NCBI GenBank assembly: GCA_019828545.1
Contig: JACVRA010000210.1
Location: forward strand, 531 to 64,530
DNA length: 64,000 bases
Direction: 5' to 3'
From: Paracamarosporium sp. OC-R06-R3
Lineage: Eukaryota > Ascomycota > Dothideomycetes > Pleosporales > Didymosphaeriaceae
The first letter of the stretch is position 1; each line of letters starts with the position of its first letter. Shown here one piece after another: positions 1-11,900 of the stretch. The notes below the pieces were generated by a model that was given only the letters and a program-made list of their open reading frames with translations, made no database searches and had not been told where the DNA came from. The translations under genes and the position numbers were made by a program.

Positions 1-1100
1 TCCGTGCACTAGGTGGTGCCTGCCTTATAGAAACTATGTGACGTAGTTACAATTTCAGTAGACTATACTTATGTGGAAAATGGAGAAGGGGCGGGTAGAG
101 AGTGATTCATATAAAAGAGCTCTTTTTATGACGACTCTTTTGTGCCGGTTCCCAGGGGAATCACCTGTTTCTTTTACTACTTTTTTTACTCGAGCCTGCG
201 CCGAATTTTGATAAGAAAAACAAAATCCAGATATAGAAGAGCAATGCCTTATCCGTATCAGATTATTGTACATTACTCTTTGGGCAGCCCAGGAATTTGG
301 ACGGAGGTTTCTTTGGATTACGTAGGAATGATACACGTAGTTCATTCGGGACTTGTACCTTGTTCCTACATGCTAAGATGCGAACCCAGTTTTAACAAAC
401 TGCGATGATATGTTGTGAAGATAAGAGAAAGAGGATTGGATAATAGGGGTTCATATAGAAGAGCGTTATCTTCCTCCCATCGGGTGATATTTCTTAATTC
501 TCACAGACACTTCTCCACGCAACTTATGTAAATATTTTGGAAAGGCTTCTTGAGTTCACGAGAACGCTTCACATATTGCGTTCTGCGAAGTGACTCTGTT
601 TTCCCATGTTAGAGTAGTTAGATTGTTTTGTTGGTGTCTTGTGGCGATGTAATGTGAAGGAGAATAAGGAGAATGAGAAGGGGGAAGAAGGCGTTTGATA
701 AGAAAAATTTGTCTCCTTTGTATGGCATTGGGTATCTCTTGTTTTTGACGTACTCTAGTCCGTCGGACAACCCATATGCTTGCCTCATCTGCGTTTTAGA
801 CTGCTCAAAAACGACACACACATGAACAGTTTATACTTTGCCCTTTCATTCCAAACAAGTGTGCTTCATATCAATTGCTCAATTTCTCGTGGTTTTTGTG
901 AGGGAGGAGGGCAGAACAAACGGACATTTATTTCTTAAGAAATGGCGCACCTTCCTCTTCGCACATATAAAAACAAGCATTTGTTCGCAAGGTAGTTTTG
1001 GGACCTGTGAGGATAACACATATAGGGATTTGGTCCACTGGTTTTCATCCTCATATGTAAGAATGCCTCGTCTGTTTTACTCAGATTTCTCCATGGTTGA
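1..1100. other. Intergenic, no gene seen
   Basis: I see no protein family, splice pattern or RNA gene here. Reading frames on both strands are short and lack coding character. The stretch is moderately AT-rich and leads into the diverged repeat region on its right. A gene lying mostly off the left edge cannot be excluded. Confidence 0.5.
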
Positions 1101-1154
1101 GTGTGAGGAAGGGAGACGCAATGGTAGCATATGACCGGTATTTATATACCAAGA

Positions 1155-1177
1155 ACCTACTCTCGTCTAGAGTAGGT
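1155..1177. repeat. Perfect 9-bp inverted repeat (stem-loop)
   Basis: Arms ACCTACTCT and AGAGTAGGT are exact reverse complements around a 5-nt spacer (cgtct). It lies just downstream of a TATA-like tttatatacc at 1140-1150. It could be a hairpin in a transcript or a protein-binding site; nothing else supports a function. Confidence 0.5.
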
Positions 1178-1379
1178 GAATCATTCAGCGATATCTTGCT
1201 TCGTAGTGCTTGGTCACTAGGGAGCTGACACTCCATGAAACTTCTTGATCGTGTTTCGATCGGGCGCTGTAAGAAGTTACATTATTCGGAACGGCGATCA
1301 AGACAGCAAATCGCATCTTTGTGCCTCCCGCCACATAAACTGCGTCCTACGCTTGTTTCCAATATAGGACGCTGTCCCC

Positions 1380-1815
1380 TCTCCACGCTCCATGAATGGG
1401 GTTTCAACTTTCTTGTAAACGTCCGCAGAGCCAGACACATGGAATGTGATTTTCCACTTCTATCGCACTGCATCTCATAGAAGGTGAACACATATATTCT
1501 ATTCGCACTACCGTACGGTAGTGTTTTGTAGGCGTGCATGGAGCCAGGCACATGCGCTGACGTCCTGATTCTTTTGGCACTCCACCTCATATGGTGGGCA
1601 ACACGTTTTGTAATCACCCTGCAATACCAGCAGTGATGTGAAGACGTCCACAGATCCAAGAACACGTAGGCTGTGAGACGGTATTTCTTAAGCACCCCAC
1701 TCCATTGCAAAATTAAAGTTGCTGAATCTATAAAAGGGTTTTTAGACGTCCACAGGTCCAAGACATACGGCGTTTCCCTGATGGTTCTTTAACATCCCGC
1801 CCCATTGAGCGGGTG
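1380..1815. repeat. Degenerate direct repeats, outlying part of the array
   Basis: Three or four strongly diverged units are recognisable by a block like gacgtccacaggtccaagac, at about 1420, 1640 and 1747. In the last two it is followed by a block like ttctttaacatcccgcccca. The same order (cacag..cc..aggacat, then a T-rich run, then aca-cccc-ccca) occurs in the better conserved array at 2.9-6.2 kb, so these look like older members of the same family. An 18-bp perfect palindrome sits inside at 1506-1523. Confidence 0.45.
1506..1523. repeat. 18-bp perfect palindrome
   Basis: The sequence cactaccgtacggtagtg equals its own reverse complement. It contains CCG-TA-CGG, everted CGG triplets of the kind Zn2Cys6 regulators can bind. 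No adjacent gene was found that it could control. Confidence 0.5.
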
Positions 1816-4124
1816 AAGGTGTATTTTAATTACTCTTCAAGAGTCGTGTGTTTAAGAAGGAGAGCTCCAAGAGGTGAGACTTTATAGGAAGCAAGGTCTA
1901 GCGCAGCAGACATTGCTTGGCGAGCGAATGTTTTTGGATTCGGACTTGCGAGAATCCGCAGTGCGGGAAACGTGACTGTTCTTTGCAGAGGTGTTAATAT
2001 TAATTTGATTCTTTCCAAGTGCCATGATGCGCCTGGATGAAAGATTTTAGAGCCGGGAGAGGGGTATTTGCATTCTACGCTCAAAGATAGATTTAGAGAT
2101 GCCCACTAGAGAGCCTTCGCGTTTTTTCAGTTGATAGAAGGATGCAGAAGTGTAAGGGAGGAAGCAGGAAAGGTGTTAGAGGGATTCTATACTTGTGGAG
2201 CTGCTGCCTGGACATTAGACGGTTTAATTTGGTCTTGCGAAGGTTGGTGACAGAGTATGGCCTGAACAGGCGAGTCTTTCGAGAGTAATGCATTCCATAC
2301 ACGTGTTTTATGGAGTGTGTCGCATGGAATCTTCAGGCACCTGTTTTGATCGATGTAGAAGCAAGCATCATCATTCAGCCATGCGTTGAATTCTTATGTG
2401 TTGCTATAAGACGATTAAACCTAGTATAAGAGTCAACACGACATCGTGAATCCGCTGAGGGCAGTTAAAAGGTAGGGTTCCCAGAAAGCCTTGATTCGCT
2501 CAATGTAGAAAGCATCTCATAGTAATTTGTAGTTCCCTGTTTCGTGATTCGCGTGGATATAGGCCACTTGAGCTGAGAGTCGGGATTGATACATCCGCTG
2601 AGTCATAGAAGGCACCCATGAGGAAAGCTGCGCTCGGGCGATTCGCTGACCCATATCTTTAGCATTGTTTTAGACACACATTCTCGTCTCAGCTCAACCC
2701 CCAAAGCCTCAAGATGTGACTGCTTTCCGTATGTCTTTTTAGAGTGCACGATTCGTGTTGTATATGGGACGCTTTCTGAGCCACCACGCCTAGATTGCCT
2801 GATCCAGACGTTTCTTAGTGCTTCACTCCACTTCACCCGATATACCTTCATCATGATGTCTTTTCAACACACACATAGCAGTGTTCGATGGCTACTCTTA
2901 GCCCTATAAGCTCCAGGACATTTGGTATCCTCTATAGGCTTTATACCTCCACAAGTTTGGTATGGAAATCCTCTACTCTATCCCGCATGAGACTTTTGAC
3001 TCTTCATTTCAACACACACATACGCTGCTTTTCCATGGTCTTAAACACCATCCAAACCCCAGGACATAGTAATGGCGTCTATGTTTTTTTTTGGAGCCAC
3101 ACACCTATGACTGGTATCGTTATCGTTTCTAGCCCCCTCCACCCCATAGCTCGAGAAGACGATGACTTTTGGACCCACAGGCTCCACCCTATATAGTAAC
3201 ATGCCTGTCTTCTCGTCGTTTTTTAACTTTACACTATAAACCCTACGACATGCTGTCGTTAATGGCTGGTTTTTAACCCTACGACAATCCCCAGGACATG
3301 TATTTCCATTGAACGGTTTCGAATAGAACAGAGAATCGTCCAGCCATAGCTTACTGCGCTTTGAGGTCTGTTTGCTGGGTCGCTACACATATATAGGCGT
3401 GTTTATTCATCATTTTCAACCCTATTACACCTCACACGATACAATATGTACCATTTCGGCGCACCCACACACATTATCAATCCGATACACACTTTTTAAC
3501 CCCACTAAAATCCAGAATATCAACTTATCCCATCATTCTTTTTGATCCCACTCTACCCCGTGATGCATTTCCAGAACCTCTTATCAACACACACATGCCT
3601 CAGCTTTCTTATCGCTTCTTAATCCGCTCCACTTCATGCGGCAGTGTGTGGACCACCTTTTGAAACACATATCAACCTACTCGTGATCTTTTAACCTCAG
3701 ACCACAAATCCGAGGACTTTTTTTTTAGTCACTTTCAATACCACCACAACCTTCAGAACACATATTTGATGACGAGGAGACTTTTTCACCCCACGCCGGA
3801 AACCCCAGGACATGAATTTGACCGATCTCTTTTTAGCCACCACCCCACCACAAGACGTGTAGTCTTTTACGTATGTCTTCTGACACCCACACACGCACAT
3901 ATAGTTGTACGAATCGTACAATTTTAACCTAACCATAAATTCCAGCATACATCGTCGAGGACGAGGCGATTTTTGAACCACCACACCCTACACCCACACA
4001 CCGCTTTCTTTTCGTATCGTGTTAACACCACCATAACCCTCAGAAAATGAAGATGTTCTCCAAGTATCTTTTTAACCACCACAATCCCCAGGACGTGTCG
4101 TGTTTGGGATAGGAATCTGGATCC

Positions 4125-4560
4125 CACACCACAGCCCCCAGGACATTAGAACCCCCGTAATGTGTTTTTTTGAGACACCCGCACCCACCCACACGCACCC
4201 CTATCACCTTGTTTATCCATGCTTTTTACCACGATTCCACAGCCCCAGGACATCAAGGTTGCTACTATATGGCTTCTTCGACGTACACACCCACACCTAC
4301 CCACAACCATACCACGTTGTTCCTCCAGTCTTTTTACCACAACTCCACAGCCCCCAGGACATTAGAATTCCTGTAATATGGTTTTTTTCGACACACCCAC
4401 ATGCACCCATATCACCTCCTTCCAATTTTTTTTTACCATGACTCCACAGCCCCCAAGACATCAAGATTGCTGTGATATGGCTTTTTCTCGACGCACCCAC
4501 CCAGACCCATACCACATTGTCCCTTCATTTTTTTAACCACCACATCACGGTATCTCTCCA
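4125..4560. repeat. Best-conserved ~107-bp direct repeats
   Basis: Four consecutive units begin with cacagcccc(c)aggacat or a close variant at about 4130, 4237, 4343 and 4447 (spacing 104-108 bp). Each continues with a-t-(c)-aagattgctgta-atatgg, a T-run, gacacaccca, ccatatcac, and a T-run ending in accac. They are the core from which the rest of the array appears to have diverged. Confidence 0.7.
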
Positions 4561-4616
4561 GTGTTTTTTTTACCAAAAATCACAAGCCTCAGGACATTAA
4601 CATAATCGTCATACGT

Positions 4617-4695
4617 TTTTAACCCCAGTTGAACGCAAGAAGTGTGAAGAAGGAGTCGGTACAAAGGCCGAGGAAGAGGGGCTTATATACTCCCC
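4617..4695 (+). promoter_or_regulatory. TATA-containing module, copy 1
   Basis: The block begins ttttaacccca, carries the 20-mer acgcaagaagtgtgaagaag at 4633-4652, and ends in a TATA-like ttatatac at 4683-4690. The same 20-mer and TATA-like sequence, with nearly the same spacing (51 versus 47 bp), recur at 6207-6260. No coding sequence was found directly downstream. Core-promoter function is inferred only from the TATA-like element and its duplication. Confidence 0.4.
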
Positions 4696-6188
4696 CCAGG
4701 CTATCAAAGTCACATGATACGACGCACGTCCTCTCCTTCCACACTCGCACGCACATCGTGATTTCTCTTCTCAAATTTTAACACCACACCACAGACTCCA
4801 CCCCATAAGACGTTACCATCATGACTTTAAGACACCCACGCCCACATGACATTGTAGACCCTGAATTTTTCAACGCCACCGTAATCCCCAGGATATCAGA
4901 ATTGCGGCGATATTCTTTTCTCGACGCGCCCGCCCACATCATTTTGTTCCTCTTCCAGGATTTTGAGCACACCCCACACAACCACATCTTCCCATTCTTC
5001 GGGGTTTTGACACCACCATAACCTCAGGACATGGTTCGACAGTGTGTGTTTTTGAGTCTACACATCTCCTCGTCATTTTAGTAGTTTGAACACCACAGCC
5101 CCCAGGACATAAGGATATTTTCCTGGGATTTTCAGCCACCCCACACCCACACACCCATATATCATCGATAATGGTAAATGCCTTTGACTACCATAAATCC
5201 TAGGACATAAGGGTGTTCTCCTGGAATGTTTAACCACTCCGCAAGCTCCACCCCACATGATGTTACGATATCGGCTTTTTGACACCACCCACATCCACAT
5301 AGTCTATGTTATTCTTGTCTTTTAGCACCACCGCAATCCCAGGGCACATGTAGTTGAGAGTGGCTCCTTTATGAACCACACATCTCCTCGTCCTTGATAT
5401 AGTTTTACCACCACCACAGCCCCCAGGACATACAATGTTTTTGGGTAAATTCTTAATCACTCCACAGACTCCACCCCATAGAGCTTGACGAGATCTGCTT
5501 TTTAATACCCACCATATACCTGCATCGCCTTCTTCTTCGGGGTTTACATCGCCACCCGGTCCCACCCATACGATGTTATTATGATAACTTTTCAACACCC
5601 ACACACCCACATGTTCCCGAAGATCGCCATTTTTGACACTACCACAACCCCTAGGATAATTTCGTCAAGGTTTTTTTAACCGCACCCCACACCCACACGT
5701 AGTTATATGTACTTCCGGTTTTGACGCCACCGCAAACCCCAAGACATTAACCTATCTTATTGATCTTTTCAACACCACTCGGTCCCACCCCATACGACGC
5801 TACTACGATATCTTTTCAACACCAACACACCCACATCTTCAACTCAACTGCCTTTTTAACACCGCCACAATCCAGAACATCAGTACGATTAGCTTCGTCT
5901 TTTTAACCACTCCACATCCTCCACCACATGTGCTCTAGTTCTTGTAGTTTTTCAACACACCCATCTACATCGGAATTGTTGGTTGTGTCTTTTAACACCA
6001 CCACAAACTCCAGGACATGTATCGATTTTACCTTCTTTTCAACACCACCCGGTCCCACCCCATGTGTCATGACCACGACGTATTTTCAACACCCACACCC
6101 ACACCCACACACAAGGTCTCTGTCTTCTTCGTTTTTAACATTTTTAACACCACTACAACCCCAGCACATCAGCTTCTCATGAAATTTG

Positions 6189-6262
6189 TTTTAACCCCAA
6201 AGTTTTACGCAAGAAGTGTGAAGAAGAAACGAACCCGCAGCCGCAAGGGAGTTTATATACCC
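6189..6262 (+). promoter_or_regulatory. TATA-containing module, copy 2
   Basis: This is the second copy of the 4617-4695 module. It has ttttaacccca at 6189, the identical 20-mer at 6207-6226 and tttatatac at 6252-6260. Between the 20-mer and the TATA-like element the two copies have diverged. It sits exactly at the right-hand end of the repeat array. Confidence 0.4.
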
Positions 6263-6303
6263 GCGGACCGTGTGGAGACACATCAGACGATGCCTACAAA
6301 GCG

Positions 6304-6334
6304 CAGCACAGCACAGCACAGCACAGCACAGCAC
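6304..6334. repeat. (AGCAC)n microsatellite
   Basis: Six tandem AGCAC units. The flanks to 6779 show no gene; 6668-6692 is a small cccagcccagcct-type direct repeat downstream of the ECM14 stop codon. Confidence 0.8.
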
Positions 6335-6779
6335 GGTCCGCCGTTCCATACTCGTGACTTTGTGTGGGATGGAGGATAGCGCGGGGACATCACATCACAC
6401 CCCCAACGCCAGCACCGCTGCCTCACCCCGCATACTCAGAGAAGTTGACGTTGCAGACTTACTATGCGCACCACATCGATCGCTACTCGCCGAAGAGAAA
6501 GAAAGCCGGGCGAAGTGTGGGATCGGGTTGTGTAGCCTCCGCATAGCTATGTACTGCGTAGGTAGATACTTATTGAGTTATGTAGAATAGAGCAACACGC
6601 GGAAAGACGTGAGATAGAAAGCGGCGGTGGAAGTATGCAAGGTAATGATTGGTATAGCGTACATAACCCAGCCCAGCCTAGCCCAGCCTACCTAGCATTA
6701 CACGTCCTTCGGACACGATGGTATCAATACAAGAAAAGACCCAAACCGTAGCAATAACACGCCTGGAATACTACACCGC

Positions 6780-8512
6780 TTAGAGTTCAATCTGCTCCCC
6801 TTCTTTCTCCCCGTCCTCCTTTCCTTTCTGCACACCCTGCATCCCCAACCCCTCCCCCGTACTAGGCGCCCCCTCCAACATGCCCACCTCCCCCAGCATA
6901 AACCGCCCCAGATACAACACCGCATCCAGGATCTCGCGTCCCGTCGGCACGATGTTATCCTTGGGGAGTAAAAACCCATAGGAGCCCGTGTCACGCAGTT
7001 TAATCTGAAACGAGTACCTGACTTTGAGCTCGTGGTAGAACCAGTCAAGAGCGCTGCCGCCGGCAGATTCGATGCGGGGGAAGATTTTCTTCTTGGAGGA
7101 GGAGGAGGAGTCGCTGGAGAACGCGACGTTGCCCTCGCATGCAGACGTGACTTTGTATGCGTGGCCCTTGCGGCTGGTGCGGATCGCTTTGCCGAGGCCC
7201 ATGGCGAGTTCCTCGAGGTCTTCGATGCTGGGCGGGTCCTCGTCGCAGGTGTACGAGTATGGGTAGAGGATCTGCTGGCTGTAGCTGTGGAGGTCGAGGA
7301 AGCCTACGAACTCGACGTTGTGCTCGGTTTCGTTTTTTGCCCATGCGGCGAAGCGCTGGGCTTCGACGCCGTCGAAGGGCGCGTCGCCCGGGAAGGATTC
7401 CGAGCACGGGTTCGTCGGCTTGGAGGCGCCGTCCCACTCGAATTCGTAGCTGCGGTCGAGGTCGACGCCCTTGCAGAAGCGGAGGGAGGTCGGTTGGCGG
7501 TTCTTGCGCCATAGGCGGTCGACTTCCCACGAGTAGACGTAGCCGTCTGGGTTGAGCGTGGGGACGAAGACGAAGTCGAACTGCTCGAGGAGACGGGTTA
7601 TTTCGCGATCTTTGCCGTACGAGTTGATGAGCGTCCAGGCGAGGTAGTTCACGGTGGATGTGGAGATCCATTCGCGGGCGTGGGAGCCGCCTACTATGAG
7701 GACGGTTCGTCGGGGCAAGATTCTTTGCTCGTTGTTGGTGGGGTGGACGCCTACGCGGAGGGCGGGGATGTCGCGGCCTTCGTAGCTGACGCCGACGTTG
7801 ATGCGGCGGACGTGTGTGGTGAACATGGAGGCCATGAGGCTCATCCAGGGGTTGATGACGGAGAGAGGCTGGTAGTCCTGGAAGAACGGATGGCCTTTGC
7901 CTCCTAACCGGGGTGAAGGCTTGAGGTGTGGTGAATACGAATGATGGTCATCGTGTGACTGGGTTGCGGATGGCGACGGATAGGAAGAGAAGATGGCCTG
8001 GACGAGATCGAGGTCCTGCATGAGCGGGACATGTGCATTTTGGAGAGATGGTGGGAGGAGGCCGAGCAACGAAGGGACCTTAGAATGTCAACAGGCAGCA
8101 GCTGAGTAGCTAGGGAGCGACATACCACATCCTTTGCGATCCTGATATCGACCCAGTCTGCATTGAACTCCCAGACATCCAGGAACAGAGTGTCTGCAGC
8201 TTCCGCGAGGGCCGAAGCCTCGTCCGGGGTGGTGATGGTGAAGCGCAGCACGATGTCCTCGCCGTATCGCGCGACCAGATCGCGGCCGGGGGATCCCGTT
8301 GCGGCCCCTCCAGCGGCACTCGAGCTCTTCTGCGTGTCCGGGAGGCTCCATATCCTCCTGATGATGGCGTCGGACAGCCTCCGCCAGGGCCGCGGGGCAT
8401 GGGCGGGCGTGCTTGAATCGCGGGCGTTCGGTATCGACTCGTGCGGGGCGGCGGCGACGAGCGAGGGACAAAGGAGCAGCAGCCCCAGCGCGGCGACGGA
8501 CGGCGGGCGCAT
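6780..8512 (-). CDS. ECM14: ECM14-like inactive metallocarboxypeptidase (M14)
   Basis: Two exons, 8512-8126 and 8078-6780, with a 47-bp GTATGT..AG intron, give 561 residues. A signal peptide (about 1-22, [20 protein letters not shown]) is followed by an M14 propeptide-like region and the carboxypeptidase domain (about 215-535). The zinc ligands are kept: His262 and Glu265 in GGSHAREW, and His393 in FLDLHSYS. The catalytic glutamate in the motif normally written F-x-x-E-L-R-D-T-G is Lys489 ([10 protein letters not shown]). This matches the ECM14 family, a secreted, presumably non-catalytic carboxypeptidase relative linked in yeast to the cell wall. Length is close to family members (about 590). 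It is divergent from the SYT1-like gene, with a shared 486-bp promoter region. The Ser/Lys-rich stretch near 450-460 is low complexity. The family call is secure; its molecular role is unknown. Confidence 0.93.
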
Positions 8513-8998
8513 GGCTCGGGATCAATGCGGCGGGCAGCGAAGGAAGCAGGCCGTGGACTCAGCGGGCGAAGGGCCCGCGGGCGATGGACTGCATGGTCGC
8601 GTGGGAGAGCAGGGGGTGAATGGACGGAGACGAGGTCGGCGGCTGCCTGAGGCTCTTGGCGGCGCATCCCAGCCGCGTGGGACGTACGTGGGACTGGAAC
8701 AGGGTCGCGCCGTCGAAGCTGGAGCCGGAGCCCGCAACGACGCATCAGCTGCTGACATTGGACATTGTAAACAACTCCCCCAAGAGCGCGTGCTGCCTGT
8801 CTGCTTCCGCCCGCGCCGCCTAGCCGCGATCCTGAGCCCTGGGCTGATCCGTCGCCGGCGCCTTCAGCCTTACTGCACCGCTCCGCACCGCACCGCACTC
8901 CCTCAGCCTCTCCCGCCCGCGTCCCGACCCTCGCTGCCGCAATCGTTGTGCCATGTCCAGCGCTGCCGTGTACATGAGCTGCTAGCACCGCTTCAGCA
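8513..8998. promoter_or_regulatory. Divergent promoter region, ECM14 / SYT1-like
   Basis: This GC-rich 486-bp stretch lies between the two start codons. No clear TATA box. Reading frames crossing it on either strand follow GC-rich codon bias only and show no family resemblance. Both genes must have their 5' leaders here. Confidence 0.5.
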
Positions 8999-11900
8999 AT
9001 GCCTCTGCGGCCCCTCCGACCCAACCGCAGCGAGAAGGACCTCCAGCGCCGCAGCACCCTCGATCCCGCCGGCCTCTTCAAGCGCGGGGACAAGGCCCGC
9101 CTGAACAAGTCCGCAGAGTATCTGGCCGACGCCCGCCAGGCTCTGTCCGAGGATGGCGGTCCACGCCCGCAGTCGAGCAGCCATGCCGGCGAGCCACGGG
9201 AGTCGTGGTCGCCCAACGACGAGAACCGCCCGCCCACGCCCCCCGTCCAGGAACACACGCCCTTGACCCGCCGCTTCAGTCTCATGCGCTTCCGCCACGC
9301 CTCCGACTCGCAATTGTCCGCCCGTGCAAAGGAGCAGGCTGCCCAGGAGGAGGATGCCCCGCCCGTGCCGCCAGTCCCCGCGAATGCCGCTGCCAGTATG
9401 TCTCCCCATGATGCCCCTCGGTCGCGGCCGTTGCTGACAGATGCCGCTCCAGCGCCCGCAATCATCACCACCGCGCCCACCATGGTCATCTCCGAGGAGC
9501 AGGAGGAGCACCCGCCCAAGAAGCGAGGCCGCCTGCAGCAGCTGAGCCTGCGCAGACGCTCCTTCGACCCGACGTCGGTGGACCGGCCCGGCATCCTGCG
9601 CAAGTCGGTGGACAAGAAGAGCAGCATGGACGTGAAGAGGTCGGCGTTTGGCTTCATGAAGAGTCGGGAGGAGCTGGTCGAGGAGCCGGAGCGCCTGTCG
9701 ACGACCCAGCGGCCCGACACGCTTACCGAATCCGCCCACGAGAATGCGGAAGGCACCTCCTCGCTGTCCCTTCCTGTTCCACGCCAGTCGGACTCGTCGA
9801 GGTCCGACGGCAGCTCTACCGGCCATGTCTCGTTCGAACACACCCCAAAGCCGCGACACACCCCCAAGTTCAATTCCGGCCGGTTTGGCTTCGGCCGTAA
9901 GAAGCAGCGCGCCTCCTTGTTTCCTCTCCCTATGAAGATCACCCCTCCAGAGTTTCCCGACACGGCCCCGGCAACTCCTCGCGCCTCCACCAGCGGCATC
10001 AGCAGCGGCTCTGCCCATCATTCTCCCGGCGCCGAGAGCCCCCCTTTGACCGCCATACACCACCGCCACGATCTGGAGAATGGATCGCGAACTTCGCCAA
10101 TGCCTTCCCCCTCGCAAGTGGCTTTGACCGCTGCAAACATGAACCTGGCCTCACCCCAAGCAGGTGCTCTTCTTCGCAACGACTCCCAAAGGTCCATCCA
10201 GTCTGCTCGATCCTCGCCCAACATGCCCAGACCAACACGGCTGGGCTTGCGCGGCCGGTCATCCACCATGGGTTCTCTCGGAGGTATGTCCGATGACGAT
10301 CCGCCACCTACGCCGCCGTATGCTGCAAGTGGGCGAAACTCGACGTCAACGGCAGGAAGGAGCAGCTTTAGTAACCTGTTTGGGCTCAGTTCAAGATTCC
10401 GTCAGAATTCTGAGCCGCATTCGCCTCACCACGGTTCCCCTGCTCACGGTGCTGTAGGGACCCCTGGTCTCGCGTCGCATCAAACTTCGTTGAACATCAG
10501 CCGGGAAGCTTTGACAATGCCCGAGCGAGAAGAGGGCGAGACGCCAGGGCATTACTTGGAGCGCATGGAGCAGAACAACATCGGCAAGAGTGCCATTGCC
10601 AGCTACCTAACAAAGGCCGAGGACCCGTTCCTGCTTGCGGTGCTACGAAGTTATATGCGGAAGTTTGCCTTTTTCGGAGATCCTATTGATATGGCTATTC
10701 GGAAGCTGCTCATGCAGGTTGAACTTCCGAAAGAAACGCAGCAGATCGATCGTGTTCTCCAGGGGTTCTCCGATCGATATCACGAATGCAACCCCGGGAT
10801 ATACATCAATCCAGGTTCGTCCAACGCCTCGCCGATAGTCATCAATCGCTAACTACGCGCAGACAAGGCTTACTTTATTTCCTTTTCCATCGTGATTTTA
10901 CACACAGATTTCTTCAACAAGAACAACAAGCGAAAGATGCAACGAAATGACTACATCAAAAACTCTTCTTGCGATGGCGTCTCGGAGGATGTGCTTGGTT
11001 GCATTTACGACAATGTTGTGTATACCCCATTCATCCATATCGAGGATGACGTTGATCTGAAGACCATTTCCTCGAAACGAAGTAAACGAACTGCCGTGTT
11101 GAAAGGCCCTATGAACGATCCAGCGAGGAAGGCCGCCCGAGAACCCATTGACCCATATACCCTAATATTCGAAGGAAAATTGGACGTTCTTCGCCCAAAC
11201 ATCAAAGACGTGATGAATCTAGATGATCCGTACAACTACCTTGGTACCGCCCCTACCCTCGATCTCAAGACACTTTGGAAGTCTTTCTCAAGATTTGGAA
11301 TCATTCAGATTGTATCTTCTCGATCTAGGCCAGAGGCTTTCATGTCACAAGATAGCCAGGACAACCCGCAAGAGAGCTCGGTTGGCATAGTTGAGATGCC
11401 TGTCACCAAGGTTGGAGTGTTGTGGAGAAAGGACAATAAGCGGAAGAAAACGCGATCTCCTTGGCAAGAATGGGGTGCTATCTTGACTCGCTCAGGTCTT
11501 TCGCTGTTTCGAAATTCCAGCTGGGCGAAGAACCTGATGCATCAATACGAACAGCATGAGAAGCACGGCGACACGACTCCAGTTCATTTCCAACCGCCTT
11601 TACAAGAGTTCAAGCAGGACCACATGATTCCGATGGATGGTGCGGTGGCGCTTGTGGATAATACGTACAAAAAGCACAAAAACTCTTTCGTGATGTTTTC
11701 TAGGGTCGGCGAAGAAACATTCCTTGCGGACAGCGAGAAGGACTTGAACGACTGGCTGGCTATGCTCAATTACACTGCTGCCCACGAAACACTCGGAGTA
11801 AGACCACGCGGACTGCAAGGAGACCTCTACGAAGGACAGAGAAATCGGGCAATCCGACGTGGCGAGTCGTCGGCGTCTACAAAAACGTTATCGTCGCCGA

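Larger units (their letters stand above)
2888..6180. repeat. Diverged tandem repeat array, about 107-bp unit
   Basis: About 25 copies of a block like ccccaggacat are spread over this stretch, for example near 3053, 3290, 3803, 4088, 4135, 4243, 4350, 4455, 4590, 4883, 5100, 5190, 5418, 6010 and 6160. Each is followed by a T-run and by (ca)ccca(ca)ccc motifs. A second block like ctccaccccata alternates with it from about 4795 on. The best conserved part, 4125-4560, has a period near 107 bp. The + strand is rich in C, A and T-runs and poor in G. No long conserved reading frame runs through it, although short minus-strand frames repeat peptides such as MSWGLWS. This looks like a minisatellite or satellite eroded by mutation. 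Confidence 0.7.

Noticed and set aside
2888..6180. CRISPR-like direct repeats
   Set aside because: The genome is fungal, the units are tandem and diverged over their whole length, and there are no unique spacers between identical short repeats.
1..6779. LTR retrotransposon or DNA transposon
   Set aside because: I found no reverse transcriptase, integrase or transposase fragment, no terminal repeats and no target-site duplication.
8163..9104. 313-codon plus-strand frame across the ECM14 / SYT1 divergent promoter
   Set aside because: It overlaps ECM14 antisense and the promoter, has a low-complexity Arg/Ala/Gly composition and no domain.
8110..9999. 629-codon minus-strand frame opposite ECM14 and the SYT1-like gene
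   Set aside because: It is a shadow of GC-rich third positions in two well-supported genes. Its translation is Arg/Gly/Ser-rich and resembles no family.
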